Source: Mesodorylaimus sp. YZB2_4 (lineage: Eukaryota > Nematoda > Enoplea > Dorylaimida > Dorylaimidae). From it: DNA of 64,000 nucleotides. The number at the start of each line of letters is the position of its first letter. Position 1 is the first letter of the stretch. The stretch spans positions 186,001 to 250,000 of the forward strand of contig JASANH010001034.1 of NCBI GenBank assembly GCA_030248295.1, given 5' to 3'. Shown one piece after another: positions 53,301-64,000 of the stretch. The translations under genes were made by a program, and so were the position numbers. Under the pieces are notes generated by a model. The model saw only the letters and a list, made by a program, of their open reading frames with translations, made no database searches and was not told the origin of the DNA.

Positions 53301-55160
53301 TCAGGCTCCTGTCTTGGTATAATTGCCCACAGACATTTTAAGGTCGCATATAATTTCAGTCAATCTGTCAATATCTTGTCTGTGCATCATTTCTACCCGT
53401 TTAATTTCTTTTTTATAAAATCTTTTTAATTCTTTAATATTATTCCCATGACTTTCTTCCAATTTTTCCATGTCTCTTTTATGAGTTAATTCTAATTTTT
53501 CAAGGTCCATTTTTCGATGTTTTTCTAAACTCTGTAATAATTGTATAAAATTAGGGTCATTGCAGAGACTCTCGTCAATTGCAAAATTGGTAGTAAAATT
53601 CAACCAATGCCACTGCCAAGCCCACGAAAGCTTTCTATCGCCGTGTCTTGCTTGCTCAGCATCGATCCGATGTTGTTTCAATCGACGCCATCTCAAATAG
53701 CATTCGAGGAAAAATAAGAAAAAGAAAATTATGGATAAACCGCTAAGGTCTAAATACAAATTTAAAATACCCCCGATTTGTGATATGATGTCTTCTAATG
53801 AATATTTTAATGTTATATTAAATTCCAAATATGGTTCATTCACTGTCTGCAGTGATAATTGAAAGATCGGCATACTTTTATTTCTTTTCAGCCGATTTCC
53901 AGTCAGAAGCCATTGAAATGAAGTAAATATGCAAGCACGAGCGCATTCGTCTGAACAGTTATTGAAATTAATCAATTCTACAGCGCTGCAATTTTCGGGG
54001 TAACAATATTCAAAATCATTCGATCTTGATCGATCTGTTGCAATGTAATGTCGGGCGGCAAAAGGCACGCATCCGCACTTTTCGAAAATTCTATCGGCTC
54101 TGCATCGGACAGTGCAGTCCATGTGACTTTTATCCGCGTAACAGCTTCTTTTCTTTTCAATAACATTAGCTTGTATCGAATATCTCGCCGTCACAACTTC
54201 GGTTTCCAATGATTCTAATTCTTTCAGTGGCGATTCATAAATTTCTGTTGGTGAATAAGAATAAAAAGGATTTTCAATGTACAAGAAAAACTGTTTCCTT
54301 TTCGAAATATAATTCAGATAACTCGCATCAATTTCTAATGAAAAATCAGTGTAATATGATGGCAATTTAAAACAAAAATGTGGACTATCAGTTTTTAATA
54401 TCATGGAAGAATTTCTTATGGTTTCAAAGCAATTAATTTTAGCAGAACTTGTTGGTTTGCTACTTCCAAGCAGATGAATGAATTCACACATAAATTTAAC
54501 GAACTCTTCGAATAGGAAATCCAATTCTGATTTTGGTAAATTCAAGGTATTATCGCGTTCTTTTGAGGAAAAATAATGTCCATTTTCTAAAAATAAATCT
54601 CTGGTTATAAAATGCACATGTTCAAGTACAAATGCCGCAGCATCAATAATTGACATGTTCCAGTCAAAATCTGCCCTAAATGTATTCTTGACCGAATTAC
54701 CACGAAGGAAGTTATCAACTAAAAATCTGGCAATGACTGCTTTAGCATTATTTCGGAAGTTATAGTCGATATTGTCATAATCGATGCTAATATTTGAATC
54801 GGGCATTATCTGCCACATATTCCACGATATATTTTTTAACCCATCACAATATTGGCAGTTTTCAAAATCAAAGTTAAATTTGTTCGATAAGAAACTATCA
54901 GTCAAATTTTCTAAATATTGAAAGTTCGATAAGGGCATACAAAAATAAATTTGTGGTAATTTTTTATTCTCCCAATAATTTCGTTGTACCCGAATTTGCA
55001 CAGCTGTATTTTCATCCTCGTCAAAATAATCACGCATTAATGGATATAAGTCCTTGATAGTCAATGCGGTCATGACTAAAATTCCAACCGTCCACATCAG
55101 AATAGCAGTCCAGTGCGGGCATTGAATTCCTGCCACATTACGCAAATATCCTGGATTCAT
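53301..55160 (-). CDS. DEG/ENaC-type cation channel subunit, intronless
   Basis: One 619-codon frame. TM1 lies at about residues 17-37 after a short N-terminus, followed by LPQIYFC (family pattern [FL]Px[ILV]xxC). A large extracellular domain with many N-glycosylation sites leads to the cysteine-rich region (CYADKSHMDCTVRCRADRIF, then EKCGCVPFAARHY, FEYCYPENC, CSDECARAC). The pre-TM2 SLEDIISQIGGILNLYL and TM2 follow at about 455-490. The C-terminus (about 540-607) is a predicted coiled coil rich in Lys, Glu and Leu heptads. The usual selectivity-filter G-x-S appears as D-L-S, and the N-terminal HG gating motif was not seen. Trimeric amiloride-sensitive sodium channels are the family; gating stimulus unknown. 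A paralogue begins at 63086 in the opposite direction. Confidence 0.9.
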   Translation of the reverse strand: MNPGYLRNVAGIQCPHWTAILMWTVGILVMTALTIKDLYPLMRDYFDEDENTAVQIRVQRNYWENKKLPQIYFCMPLSNFQYLENLTDSFLSNKFNFDFENCQYCDGLKNISWNMWQIMPDSNISIDYDNIDYNFRNNAKAVIARFLVDNFLRGNSVKNTFRADFDWNMSIIDAAAFVLEHVHFITRDLFLENGHYFSSKERDNTLNLPKSELDFLFEEFVKFMCEFIHLLGSSKPTSSAKINCFETIRNSSMILKTDSPHFCFKLPSYYTDFSLEIDASYLNYISKRKQFFLYIENPFYSYSPTEIYESPLKELESLETEVVTARYSIQANVIEKKRSCYADKSHMDCTVRCRADRIFEKCGCVPFAARHYIATDRSRSNDFEYCYPENCSAVELINFNNCSDECARACIFTSFQWLLTGNRLKRNKSMPIFQLSLQTVNEPYLEFNITLKYSLEDIISQIGGILNLYLDLSGLSIIFFFLFFLECYLRWRRLKQHRIDAEQARHGDRKLSWAWQWHWLNFTTNFAIDESLCNDPNFIQLLQSLEKHRKMDLEKLELTHKRDMEKLEESHGNNIKELKRFYKKEIKRVEMMHRQDIDRLTEIICDLKMSVGNYTKTGA

Positions 55161-57600
55161 TTTTGTATCAGATAGGGACCTCAGTGAACGACTTTTGTAA
55201 GGACGCCAGCGATAATCCCGTGTGCAAGTTTAAAGCCTTGAATAAGGCTGACCTCTGATAGTTTAGATTTATCCTCCTTCGCTTAGGTCTGACTTGTCTC
55301 ACAACTAGTCCTGACGTGTTTGCGGGAAAAACGATACTGTTCTTCTTTAACCGACATACCTGTGCGCGTATTCAATGGATAGTACACTGGTGTTATCAAT
55401 AACACATCTAGGAAGAGGCACACTTACTTTTATTTATGGGCGTGTCATGGGCGGTGATTGATCGTCAAAAGACACGAAAAGTCGAAGACCTGAAATAACT
55501 GGTTTGGACTGGCAGTGGCATTCACGCTTATCATGCGCCCGTTGGACTACTCACACCTCATGCAAGTAAAAACAACACTTCATGTTCTAGTCGGATATTG
55601 TGCTCATGACTTCAGACTGGTATTGTAGCTGATAATTTGTTGGAGTCGCATGAGTGCATTTTTTCTTTTCCTCGGAAGAAGAGTAAAAACCAGTAGGAAT
55701 TCAAAATGCGTCTTAGAATTTAGTATTCTGAACCATAAGTGCTACAAGGCAGACCTAAGAAAGTTTTTGGCAAATCCAGTTATTGTTTTTGCCTTTATTT
55801 GGCACCATCTTCCCCGTCGAGATGTAGCTGAATGTTTATGTTTAAAAAATTTGAATGCCTTCGGCAAAAATAGCTCAAGAGTGGATAAAGCAACAAAAAT
55901 TTTTTAAAGCAATTAAAATGGTCAATGTTGCTGTTATTTTTCTAAAGCAATTATTATCGTAGACTAACGACTAAGGATCATTGGGCAACGTCGCCCAGGC
56001 ATTACGTCTTGCAGAAAACTGGTACACTCGACCAGGAGGTGGCCAAGTGAAAAATGTGACTTGTCCTGTTGACCCTATGGGCCGATAGGAGCCACATTGG
56101 AGTTGTGCAGACGGGGGTTCGATCGGCTCATAAGAATTTTCTTCCCGAGATATCGAATTTTTATGTTTCTAAACTGACCAAGAAATTCGGCTTTGGCGAT
56201 ATCACCAAAAATCAATTTTCAAAGCTGGATCGACCGCCACACATCATTCGAAAATGAACGTATTTTACAATGCACGTATCGGCATCTCCTAATTCCCTAC
56301 ATACGATTTTTTTACAAAAAACCGCGAAATTTGAATTTTCAAAAAACTTCTCAAATTTCAAAATTTCAAATTTTCAAAAAGTATAAAAAGTACTAAGTTG
56401 ACCAGCAGAAAAATGATTTTAATCAGGAATTATAGGGCACCCATTGGGCAACATCACAAAAAAAATGTTCGTCCAATTCGGTTACTTTAGATGTCTTACA
56501 AACGAAAAATTGCATTTTGCAAAATTTGTTTGTTTTTCACCGAGCCAACCAAGTCGGCCGGCCCTAAAATTTTGTCGACTCCCGAAACAAAGCACACTCT
56601 CAAACAAAACAAATGTTTGGTGGGTGGTGCATTTTCTGCACAAATTCCGCCTTCCTTGCGTCCCCCGTGAAGCACAACACATGCAGACCTGCACGCCGTG
56701 AGCGCTTTCATCGATCTGTAGAGGCAAGGTATAACAGGATATATCCACATAAAATCAGCCTTCAAACAAAATTCGGCTGATAACCGCATCAGTTTTGTGA
56801 CTTTGCATTGAGAGCTGTGGCCCACAAAATACCCCAGGGCTGTAAAGGAGCGATTCTTTCCTGGTATTCAGCCCCAGCATTTACATGATTCAATGACTAT
56901 GATTCTGATCGTCAGTATTTATTGCATGAATTGCTGCGAACTTTGGAAGTTTTGAACTATTTGTGTGGCAGTAGTGTGCAAAAAAAGTTGTTTTTTGGAA
57001 GAGAAATCAAATTCTCTCAGTATAACCATCGCAGATAGATTCCTACCGCGAGGTTCGATTGAGGTTTTGCATGCTTCCTGTATGGTTTCCAGAGTTTTCT
57101 TCCCTTAACCCAGAGTTGAACGCTGGTTTGACAAAACTAGTGTTGTGAGCATTGTCCCTTGGGGCGCCTGGAATTCGTGGGGGTGTGGCTTGGGCAGTTG
57201 GCTCGGTAATGCGCGATGCATACTCGAAAATGGAGACAAAATGAAGAAATTCCGAATGGAGACGGGTTCCTCGTGGACCATTCCAAGTGTTGCGCACAAG
57301 AAAAAATGTGCGCGTCTCCACTTACAGAATACTTATATTTCAGCTTAACACTACATAATGAAAAATGTACAAATAAATATAGTTTTTTTTTAAATAAAAA
57401 GCTACAGGATGTCTGACTGACTGGGAATTGAACAAATAATTAAAATCAAAAATTTTTTACCACAAAAGGATTCCAAAACGAGAGTACTGTACTGTATACA
57501 TAAATAAGTAAACACTTATTGCCAATAATTGATCATATAGTCAAGACAAATAATCGATTCGCTTGAAACGTCATATACTGTATCTTATACCTGGTTCGTT
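55161..57600. other. Intergenic region, no gene seen
   Basis: AT-rich, with an A/T homopolymer-like stretch at 56310-56400. An 85-codon frame at 55650-55907 has no recognisable features. The sequence between 57100 and 57300 shares short words with 58180-58280 (ATACT-x-GAAAATGGA). Confidence 0.4.
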
Positions 57601-57616
57601 CTCTTCTTTTACATAG

Positions 57617-57842
57617 GTTGCTAATAGACCCTGACCGCGTCAGTATCATGTTTGCCTCGAGCCAGCGATGCAGAATCATTGCGAATTTCATCATGTTGGA
57701 ACGACAGGTACTTGATTTTATTTTCCCGGCGTTGACATGTTCTTTTTTAGCTAAACCAAGGATTTCCTATCCGCGTTCTAGCCAACGTGATCTGAATTCC
57801 ATATCTGAAATAGGACCAACATATACACGGATTGATGATACC
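57617..57842 (+). other. Possible small exon pair with a 50-base intron
   Basis: Acceptor-like TTTTACATAG precedes LLIDPDRVSIMFASSQRCRI, then a possible intron 57708-57751 (donor GTACTT, acceptor CTTTTTTAG) and a second segment. Frames across the junction are ambiguous and no family is recognised. Confidence 0.2.
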
Positions 57843-58186
57843 TAGGCCTCTAATTTATCTAGCACATGATTGCGAAAGACGAAACCTTGCAAAACTTGTT
57901 CATAACAGTGCGGGTGAAATGACTAAACTCACGAAAAATGTGACTCTTTACGGTGGGGGTGCATTGTACAGCCATGCTGTATTTTTTAAGGCAACTCCTC
58001 AAAAAATTTGAGAAGTCAGTAAAATACAGATATAGCATACCTGGTTTTCTCCATTCATCGAATAAACATAAAGACACACGAGCCTGTACCTCCTCCATGG
58101 CCAAAACTGGCCGATTTCTCTCGAAATATTTCAAAATACGAAGTTTCAGAAATAATTTCCAAGTTCTCGCGTCGCGGGCGGCACGA

Positions 58187-58262
58187 ATGGAGACAGTCTC
58201 CATCAGGCTTCCCGTCTCCATTCGATGGAGGGACCATTCCCTCCATTTGGGTCTCCATTCCA
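58187..58262. repeat. Nested GGAGAC/GTCTCC inverted repeats
   Basis: GAATGGAGAC at 58187 pairs with GTCTCCATTC at about 58212-58222, and GGAGGGACC with ATTCCCTCC just beyond, giving overlapping hairpins within 75 bases. Function unknown. Confidence 0.5.
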
Positions 58263-58369
58263 GGCAATGTATACTAGAAAATGGACAGTTCGCGGAAAAG
58301 AGCGCGCACACCCCTGTTTTCTGTCTTGTTGAAATGGACTTTGGGTGTGCGCACGTTCTCCATTTCGAG

Positions 58370-58960
58370 TACACATCGCGCTTAAGGAAGAGCCAGGGCA
58401 GTAAAGCAGCAGGCCGCTGGGAGAGATCGTGGCTCTCCTTTGCTCGTTTTCACTCGATTCGTTTCCATCTGTGTTCTGACTTTGTGGGGAGCCACCCCTT
58501 CTGTTGTCCACCCCATAGGCAGAACTGTGGGGCAGGCCAGGCGCCAGCCAGGCGCCAGCCAGGGACTTCGATTAGCATACTCTCAAAGGGCCTCTGCGGT
58601 CGTCGTTTCCTGTGGTTCATACTGGAAAAGTTCAGGAGATGACTCCAGGGCAGGTACTTGGTTTGTTTTCTGGGATTTGTCTATTGGTAAGATCTAGGAC
58701 TGTTGAGACATCGTCGTGCTTCGTAAAGGATCTTCTAGTGCTGACAGAAGTCTTCACCACGCCACCGACAGTGGAACTGTTCGCCAGCGTGGCATCTTAG
58801 GACCGGCTGCATTCGACCGGCTGCCAGGCTAGTCGATGACTGCGCCGAGCAGTTGCAGGCACCCTTGGGAGGCGCGGCAAACACGGCTGAGGGATTTATT
58901 GAGGAATCGGGGTCTTACGGGTGTAGTGATCGATACTCTTCAGGAATAAGCCTTTCTACC
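58370..58960 (+). repeat. Dispersed repeat H, copy 2 (empty Tc5 target site)
   Basis: Matches the reverse complement of 26343-26870 and, past a single TGA at about 58888-58890, of 22861-22896. It therefore shows the uninterrupted form of the site where the Tc5-like element inserted. An internal duplication CCAGGCGCCAG lies at 58537-58560. Confidence 0.8.
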
Positions 58961-59456
58961 AGGCTTGGGCTATTGAAGACCTTGGACCGCTCGCTTGTAA
59001 GATCAACCCACACCCGCCGGCACGCGTCGAAGAAGATCTATCGTATGCTCAAATCGTCTCAGGCAAAAAGGGCGCATCCAGAAAGGGCTTATGGTAAAAA
59101 ACGCAAGTGTTTGGGAGTGTGTAATTTTTTACCTTGATTAGAAGCAGACAGACAAGAATTTATTTGGACCCTAACCGACTCTGACGAGTCTGACCAGCTA
59201 ATGTTTGCTCATTTCAGATACTCAAGTGAAGGTGAGGGCCACCAGCTCCGAGAAAGAGGGTGAGGGTTTAGTGGAGCAGCAAGAATGCCTGTGCGAACGC
59301 TTTGAGCAGCTGGGATTGAGGAATTGGTACATATATGGGTTCTTGGGATTTTGAACCGATTATAGAGGCAGCAATGAGTTGGATGACTGACATCTTGCGT
59401 GGCAACTGCTCGCTCAGTGATAGTTGATCGTTCTTTTCACGACTGCTTGAGGTGGA

Positions 59457-59610
59457 TCAGACGCATGGCTGTGATCGCATCTGTGATTGTTTGACTCCGT
59501 TCAAAACAGAGGCTTTTGGTTTGCTTGTAGATATTACATTTCCTCTCGACTTTTTCTCTATTTCTCTCTTTTCTCTCCCCGATAGATGTAGTATACGTGG
59601 TACAAACCTA
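59457..59610 (-). pseudogene. FLYWCH relic
   Basis: Minus-strand GREKREIEKKSRGNVISTSK aligns with the plus-strand relic at 61656-61710 (CRRKGRSIREKSTGNVIFAS). Only part of the finger remains and the terminal HNH is replaced. Confidence 0.5.
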
Positions 59611-60099
59611 ACTATGGGTTTTCGCTCGAGAGGTATGGTTTGGTAGTCGAACTGGACAGTCGAATGATTATAATACTCATTAAGATACCAATGGCTCACT
59701 TATACCCCCCCCCCCCCGTGCTTGCTTGCTTGCGCTATGTCCCTTAGTACCCTACCCTTCTTTTGCATGTTTGCTGTATAATCACTGATGCGCCCTTTTT
59801 GGATGCGCCCTTCTTGCTGCGCTCTTTTTGCGTGGAATCGCTCAAAAGGGTGCAGGCCGATTGCGCCATTCCACGACTGCGCGATCACCCTGTTCTGCTT
59901 TTTGCACTTGCGCTAGATTTCCATCCGCGGGTACCCACAAAGCTGCTCTTGTTTCCGCTGTCTTATATGCACTGGTTGAAAAGGGCAGTATTTGAAGCTG
60001 TTGTTGTTACGTTGGACAATGAGAGAGAGTCTATTCGTTATCGCTGTTTCTTTTCTCTCTCTGTTGACTCGAACGCACGAATTCCCAAGTTTGCATTCA

Positions 60100-60385
60100 T
60101 GGAAATTTTCAAGCCAGAAAAAGACGTAGATTCTTGCTCTTTTCGTGGATACGTTTACGGGCTGATTGGGAGCAACATTCGAAAGCGTTAAAGGTGAGTC
60201 AAGAAGAACTGCAATGGCAAGTTGTGGACAAACTTGGACAATTGGCAACCCACTTAACGCGGTGATCACAATCACAATCTGAATCCTGACCATGCTGTGA
60301 TCAAGTATCAGATATAAAGCAACGAGCGAGGGAAGAGACGACTCCAATTCCTTGGATTCATGTGGAAGCAGGTATGGTATGGCGA
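60100..60385 (+). pseudogene. FLYWCH exon relic of the 32-kb MULE type
   Basis: Starts MEIFKPEKDVDSCSFRGYVY, parallel to MEVFATEKDKEACSFGGFIY of the intact gene at 33391. After a stop and frameshifts it ends ETTPIPWIHVEAG next to a GTATGG donor, the same exon end as the intact gene. It is an inactivated paralogous exon 1. Confidence 0.75.
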
Positions 60386-60597
60386 CACTGGCTACATTCC
60401 GCTCAAAATATTAACAATAAAGATTGAGAATCCATTCTCAAATGAAGACAAAAAGAAGCATCAAGAATAGCTAGCTAAAGGTTTCTCCTGCCTTTTGCTG
60501 AGCCAGCCCGACCTGTTTCGTTCATGTTAGGCTAGCGCATCAGCATCAGCAGAAGCTAGATTGATAATAACTGATCTTTATCGTTGAAAGTTGCAAC

Positions 60598-60815
60598 GGG
60601 TAGGTGGGCTTGGCCTGTGGAGAAGATTTGGTTGCCATGACTGACCGCCGCATACAGCGTATCAGTTGCCTTTTTTGGCCGGTCGATACGCTCCTCCAGG
60701 CGAGGCTGAAACCCGTCGGGTTGATGTCTCTGCCATCTAGGACTAGGTGACCTGCTTGAATAGTATTTCAGTCCTCCCGCTACCCGCGATAGCTTCTCCA
60801 TCGTAGGGCTATTTC
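60598..60815 (+). repeat. Repeat G, third copy
   Basis: GGCCTGTGGAGAAGAT, GACTG-x-CCGCCGCATACAGC, GCGTATCAGTTGCC and GAGGCTGAAACCCGTCGGG match 41625-41840. Confidence 0.65.
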
Positions 60816-61359
60816 GCCTCATGCAAGCTCTTCTGATGTTTTATTTTCTTCTTGTTAGGCACTTTGTTTTTCAAGTAAACAGCAGGAAAGATGTCAGCGG
60901 AAGTTGCAAGGAATTTTGAAGTCTCCTATAGTGACGATGAAACTTATGCTTCGACAGCTTATACGCGTGTGGTATGAAGCAGCTTTCCGGGGTGGAACCA
61001 CACGCTGGGAGGTGTAGGTATGAATTCTCACCGCGGATCCATGTGGGCCGTATGTTTCCGAATTTCAATCAATATACTGAAGCTGCCGTAGCTGAAACAA
61101 AATTCTCGGGAATCTGGGTTGAATGGACAGAGCTTTTGATGGGGGTCGTATTCTACCAGCATCACGTTTATATTTCAGTCAGGCATGCAACTCTCAGAAT
61201 TAAAGTCTTCTGCTGGATCTGGCACGTCTTTCCTCGTGCTGTACGTACTGTAGAATTGACGCACAAAGGGCGCAGCAAAAAGGCCGCATTCAAAAAAGGC
61301 GCAAAAATGCAAAAGAGGATACTTAAAGGAGCAAGGAAGCATAGGCTAAAACACGGCCT

Positions 61360-61525
61360 CATAAGTGTCCATGTTCATGCTTTACCACATCACCAACGCT
61401 TACGCGCACTCGAGGGTGAAGGGACACATTTTACACAAAACGATTTACCGGCACCCGAGTCGAACACTCGCCCGTAACTGCGCACCTGGCGTGAAAGGCA
61501 GACACCTAACCCACCGGCCATTTAT
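61360..61525 (-). repeat. tRNA-derived SINE
   Basis: On the minus strand, TGGCCGGTGGGTTAGG (A-box region) at the head is followed by GTGTTCGACTCGGG (B-box) and a body that matches 15112-15180 in reverse complement. The head also matches bases 1-45 of the window. Confidence 0.6.
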
Positions 61526-61599
61526 GGACAGGTGACCATGACATATTTTCATTCCGACTGGTCAGCGGCAACTCTCGAATCATGCCTCTCGAATTCGTG

Positions 61600-62100
61600 C
61601 GAAAATCAGAAAGGCCATGCATGATCAGAGTTTGCATAACGGATATATCTGTCGAAGAAAGGGACGTTCTATTCGGGAAAAATCGACGGGAAACGTAATT
61701 TTTGCAAGCAAAGTCAAGGCCACTGTTTGGCTGAATGCAAACAGCCGGAGAAGCGATCACAACCATGCGCTCGATCCAGCTCGAGCATTCGTGAAAAGAA
61801 CGATCCCAAATATGAATGATCGAGCGGCTGTCACTCAAGCAGTTGTATACGATTCACGGAGTTCATTATCATAAGTTCATTCCATCAGTGTTTGCTTTAT
61901 GGCCACATAAGACTGAAGCGACATATACGCGTCTGTTGGCCGAGTTAAGAAATTTAAATCCAAATTTCAATCCGCAATCGGAAATTACTGACTTCGAGCT
62001 TGCATCAATCAACAGCTTTGCCTCGGAGTTTCCCAATGAGGCACGCCGCGGAAGATTTTGCTCTCCAAATGAGAAAATTGCCAGCTCTAACTAGCGTTTG
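61600..62100 (+). pseudogene. MULE transposase relic (second family)
   Basis: One frame holds a FLYWCH tail (LHNGYICRRKG, SRRSDHNHALDPARAFVKR). Another holds MULE transposase text (QLYTIHGVHYHKFIPSVFAL, WPHKTEATYTRLL, ITDFELASINSFASEFPNE). The MDGTF region between them is missing, so it is an internally deleted, frameshifted copy of a MULE distinct from the 32-kb gene. Confidence 0.75.
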
Positions 62101-63085
62101 TTCCACCACCTGACGTCGTCAATGCTTCCGAGGAATTATCCGATCATTTGCCCGTCGAAGCGCAGCCCGTCGCGTCGATTACTTTGAGTACACGAGGGCT
62201 GGTAGACAAAATTGTCGAGGAGTGAGGCGTAATCCAATATATCCAATTGAACTATGGAACTACCATGAGGCAATAACCAGCGGCCAATTCATGTATTTCT
62301 TCAACATAGCTTTGTATTCAAGACGAGCAAGTGCTCGGTACTTACTTGTTCTCTTCTTACCCGCCCTTTTCGATGCGCCCTTTTTGCCTGAGACGCATAC
62401 TGTAAGTTTAACGTGAAAACTGTAGCTGACTTTATTTTTTTAACACAGCTACTGATAATGGAACTGAAACTACTGTAGATCGTTTTCAAAACTGTAACAA
62501 CTTTAGGCATATGATTGGTACAAAGCACTACACGCTGTCCGAAAGAGCACTCATCTGATAGTGCCATTTGCATGTGATTCAGGCACGTTTTCTCTGTGTA
62601 TCCCCGCTGCGAGTACACCCTGGTGGCAAATACTAGCCTAGCTTAAAGTTGAAATCGGTGAAAACCACAAAAAGGACGGGGCAGACTTTGGTGTTGATTA
62701 GGTGAAGATGAACTGCACATTGTCAGCTGGTTCAGCATGATACTTCTTGAATTTGCATACCAGTTTCTAATTACTTGCTCGAATGTTTTGTTTTGGCAAA
62801 TTTTCAGAACGTGTGAGCAAATTACGATTGAGCTCCGACGCACAGATTCTTTTCTTTGGTTTCATAAATGCGCCTTTTATTTTTCCCCTCGCGAGAGACT
62901 AATTCATCGCCCATAAACAACCACTTTGTCTGCCGCTTCTGCTTTGCACCTCCCTGCCTTAAAACCGGAAGCGCACAGTCTAGTTTCAGGTCACGCCCTT
63001 TTTGATAGAACTTTTGGTGCCTTTTAAGAAGACTCCCCAGTTCTTTACGATTGGCCAGCCTGCTTAGTGCCAGTCTCACTCATCA
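62101..63085. other. Intergenic region upstream of the second DEG/ENaC gene
   Basis: No gene seen. GATGCGCCCTTTTT-type motifs recur (62366, 62990), as they do at 59070, 59785 and 61265. Confidence 0.4.
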
Positions 63086-64000
63086 ATGACGACTCGACAA
63101 TCATTTGTGGACTTTGTCGGACTGCAATGCCCCAGCAGGACAACTTCTCTCCTGTGGCTAATTGGGATCTCGTTTATGGTGGCCCTTGCCGTCAGAGATT
63201 TATGTCCAATAATAGGCGATTATTTCGATGAAGATGCAAATATGGCTGTTCAGATAGCTGTGCAAAACAGTCGTACCAAAAACCGATATCCCGATTTGTA
63301 CTTGTGTATGGCCTTATCAAGTACTTACAATGACAAGATGTATGAGTACGATGTGGTCAAATTGGCCTCAAATATTTCCGAAAATAAAGAGCCCACAAAC
63401 TGTGAAATATGCGAAGCCTTGAAGAACCAGTCATGGGATGTCTGGAATCAGTCCTATTATATCAATGACACTGGCGACCTACCGCTCAATCTGAGGAATG
63501 CTTTCCTGCGCAAATTAATTGAAAACTCCACTGATGATATTTTCAGTTCAAAAAATTTAGATTGGAGCAAACCAATTTTAGATTCTGTCATTTTATATAT
63601 GTACGAAACAATTTTTCCACGAGATTTCGAAATTTATGATCATTTAGAAACTTATCTATCTGAAACGCCCCATCTGGAATTATCGAAATCAGAGTTGGAT
63701 TGTTTATACAAAAAATTACTTGGTTTTATCTGCCAATTTTTGGACATAATACAATCCTCTGACACCTATTATCTTAATCGTATTGTCGAAATGAATTTTT
63801 CAGAATGTGTTCGCAATCTTTTCAAGACAAGCAGCGTTATCTCGATGAGAAACACTTTGGGAGACGTTCCGTGCTTTTGTTTTCGCCTGCCTGTCAATTC
63901 ACCTTACTTTGAATTAAACTTGGACAAATCTTATTTCGATTATATTGCTGATCGACAGCCATTTTTTCTGTACTCTTATGATAACCCTGCGTTTAGTGCG
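63086..64000 (+). CDS. DEG/ENaC-type channel, 5' part, continues beyond the window
   Basis: Open from ATG at 63086 to the window end, 305 codons without a stop or intron. N-terminus MTTRQSFVDFVGLQCPSRTT, TM1 at about 22-42, then GDYFDEDANMAVQIAVQ, almost the same as RDYFDEDENTAVQIRVQ in the 53-55 kb channel, and YPDLYLCMALS matching its LPQIYFCMPLS. Later landmarks match too: NCEICEALKNQSWD against NCQYCDGLKNISWN, and CFCFRLP against HFCFKLP. This is a divergent paralogue transcribed in the opposite direction about 8 kb away. The pore region is not in the window. Confidence 0.9.
   Translation, partial: MTTRQSFVDFVGLQCPSRTTSLLWLIGISFMVALAVRDLCPIIGDYFDEDANMAVQIAVQNSRTKNRYPDLYLCMALSSTYNDKMYEYDVVKLASNISENKEPTNCEICEALKNQSWDVWNQSYYINDTGDLPLNLRNAFLRKLIENSTDDIFSSKNLDWSKPILDSVILYMYETIFPRDFEIYDHLETYLSETPHLELSKSELDCLYKKLLGFICQFLDIIQSSDTYYLNRIVEMNFSECVRNLFKTSSVISMRNTLGDVPCFCFRLPVNSPYFELNLDKSYFDYIADRQPFFLYSYDNPAFSA

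Noticed and set aside
1-64000. CRISPR arrays, operons, bacterial promoters or phage genes
   Set aside because: None seen; introns, SINEs and polyadenylation signals show eukaryotic nuclear DNA.

Overview
The window is metazoan nuclear DNA: small exons with canonical GT-AG junctions, long intergenic stretches, many repeats and polyadenylation signals. The protein set (EB-module and lustrin-like cysteine-rich secreted protein, intronless DEG/ENaC channels, a Tc5-type transposon with TNA target duplications, PMP34 and HTRA2 orthologues) suggests an ecdysozoan, most likely a nematode. The species cannot be fixed from sequence alone, and a tardigrade or other small invertebrate is not excluded.

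Layout. 0-2 kb: a Thr/Ser-rich mucin-like secreted protein. 2.9-12 kb: two conserved organelle genes head to head, the mitochondrial protease HTRA2 (minus, 8 exons) and the peroxisomal carrier SLC25A17/PMP34 (plus, 7 exons). Reading phases sum correctly in both. 12-31 kb: a duplication-rich region with three intact two-exon genes on the minus strand (13330-14533, 16926-17813, 30412-31067). Each encodes a signal peptide and ends in C-[YF]-F-S-P-[IV]-Q-C, the spacing of allatostatin-C/somatostatin-type neuropeptides. The third copy lies beside a duplicated last exon of SLC25A17, so it came from a segmental duplication. Between them sit a Tc1 relic, a LINE fragment and a complete 3443-bp Tc5-like transposon with 201-bp inverted repeats, a TCA target duplication and an intact transposase. 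32-33.4 kb: an intact five-exon FLYWCH/MULE transposase gene. 36 kb: an intronless bacterial-type arsenite methyltransferase, with a 151-bp copy of its middle at 38.4 kb. 42.3-45.2 kb: the EB/lustrin-like cysteine-rich gene, carrying apparent frameshifts and an in-frame TGA. 48.2-51.1 kb: a four-exon sniffer-like short-chain dehydrogenase. 53.3-55.2 kb and 63.1-64.0 kb: two related DEG/ENaC-type channels, divergently oriented, the second cut by the window edge. The 57-63 kb interval between them is mostly repeat and MULE relics.

The genes do not form one pathway. Recurrent themes are partial gene duplication (SLC25A17 last exon, arsenite methyltransferase fragment, EB exon, peptide genes) and secreted or membrane signalling proteins. 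The strongest candidate for something undescribed is the trio of allatostatin-C-like peptide genes with a shared upstream regulatory layout. Exon structures were deduced by hand from splice motifs, phase and protein similarity recalled from family knowledge; no database search was run.
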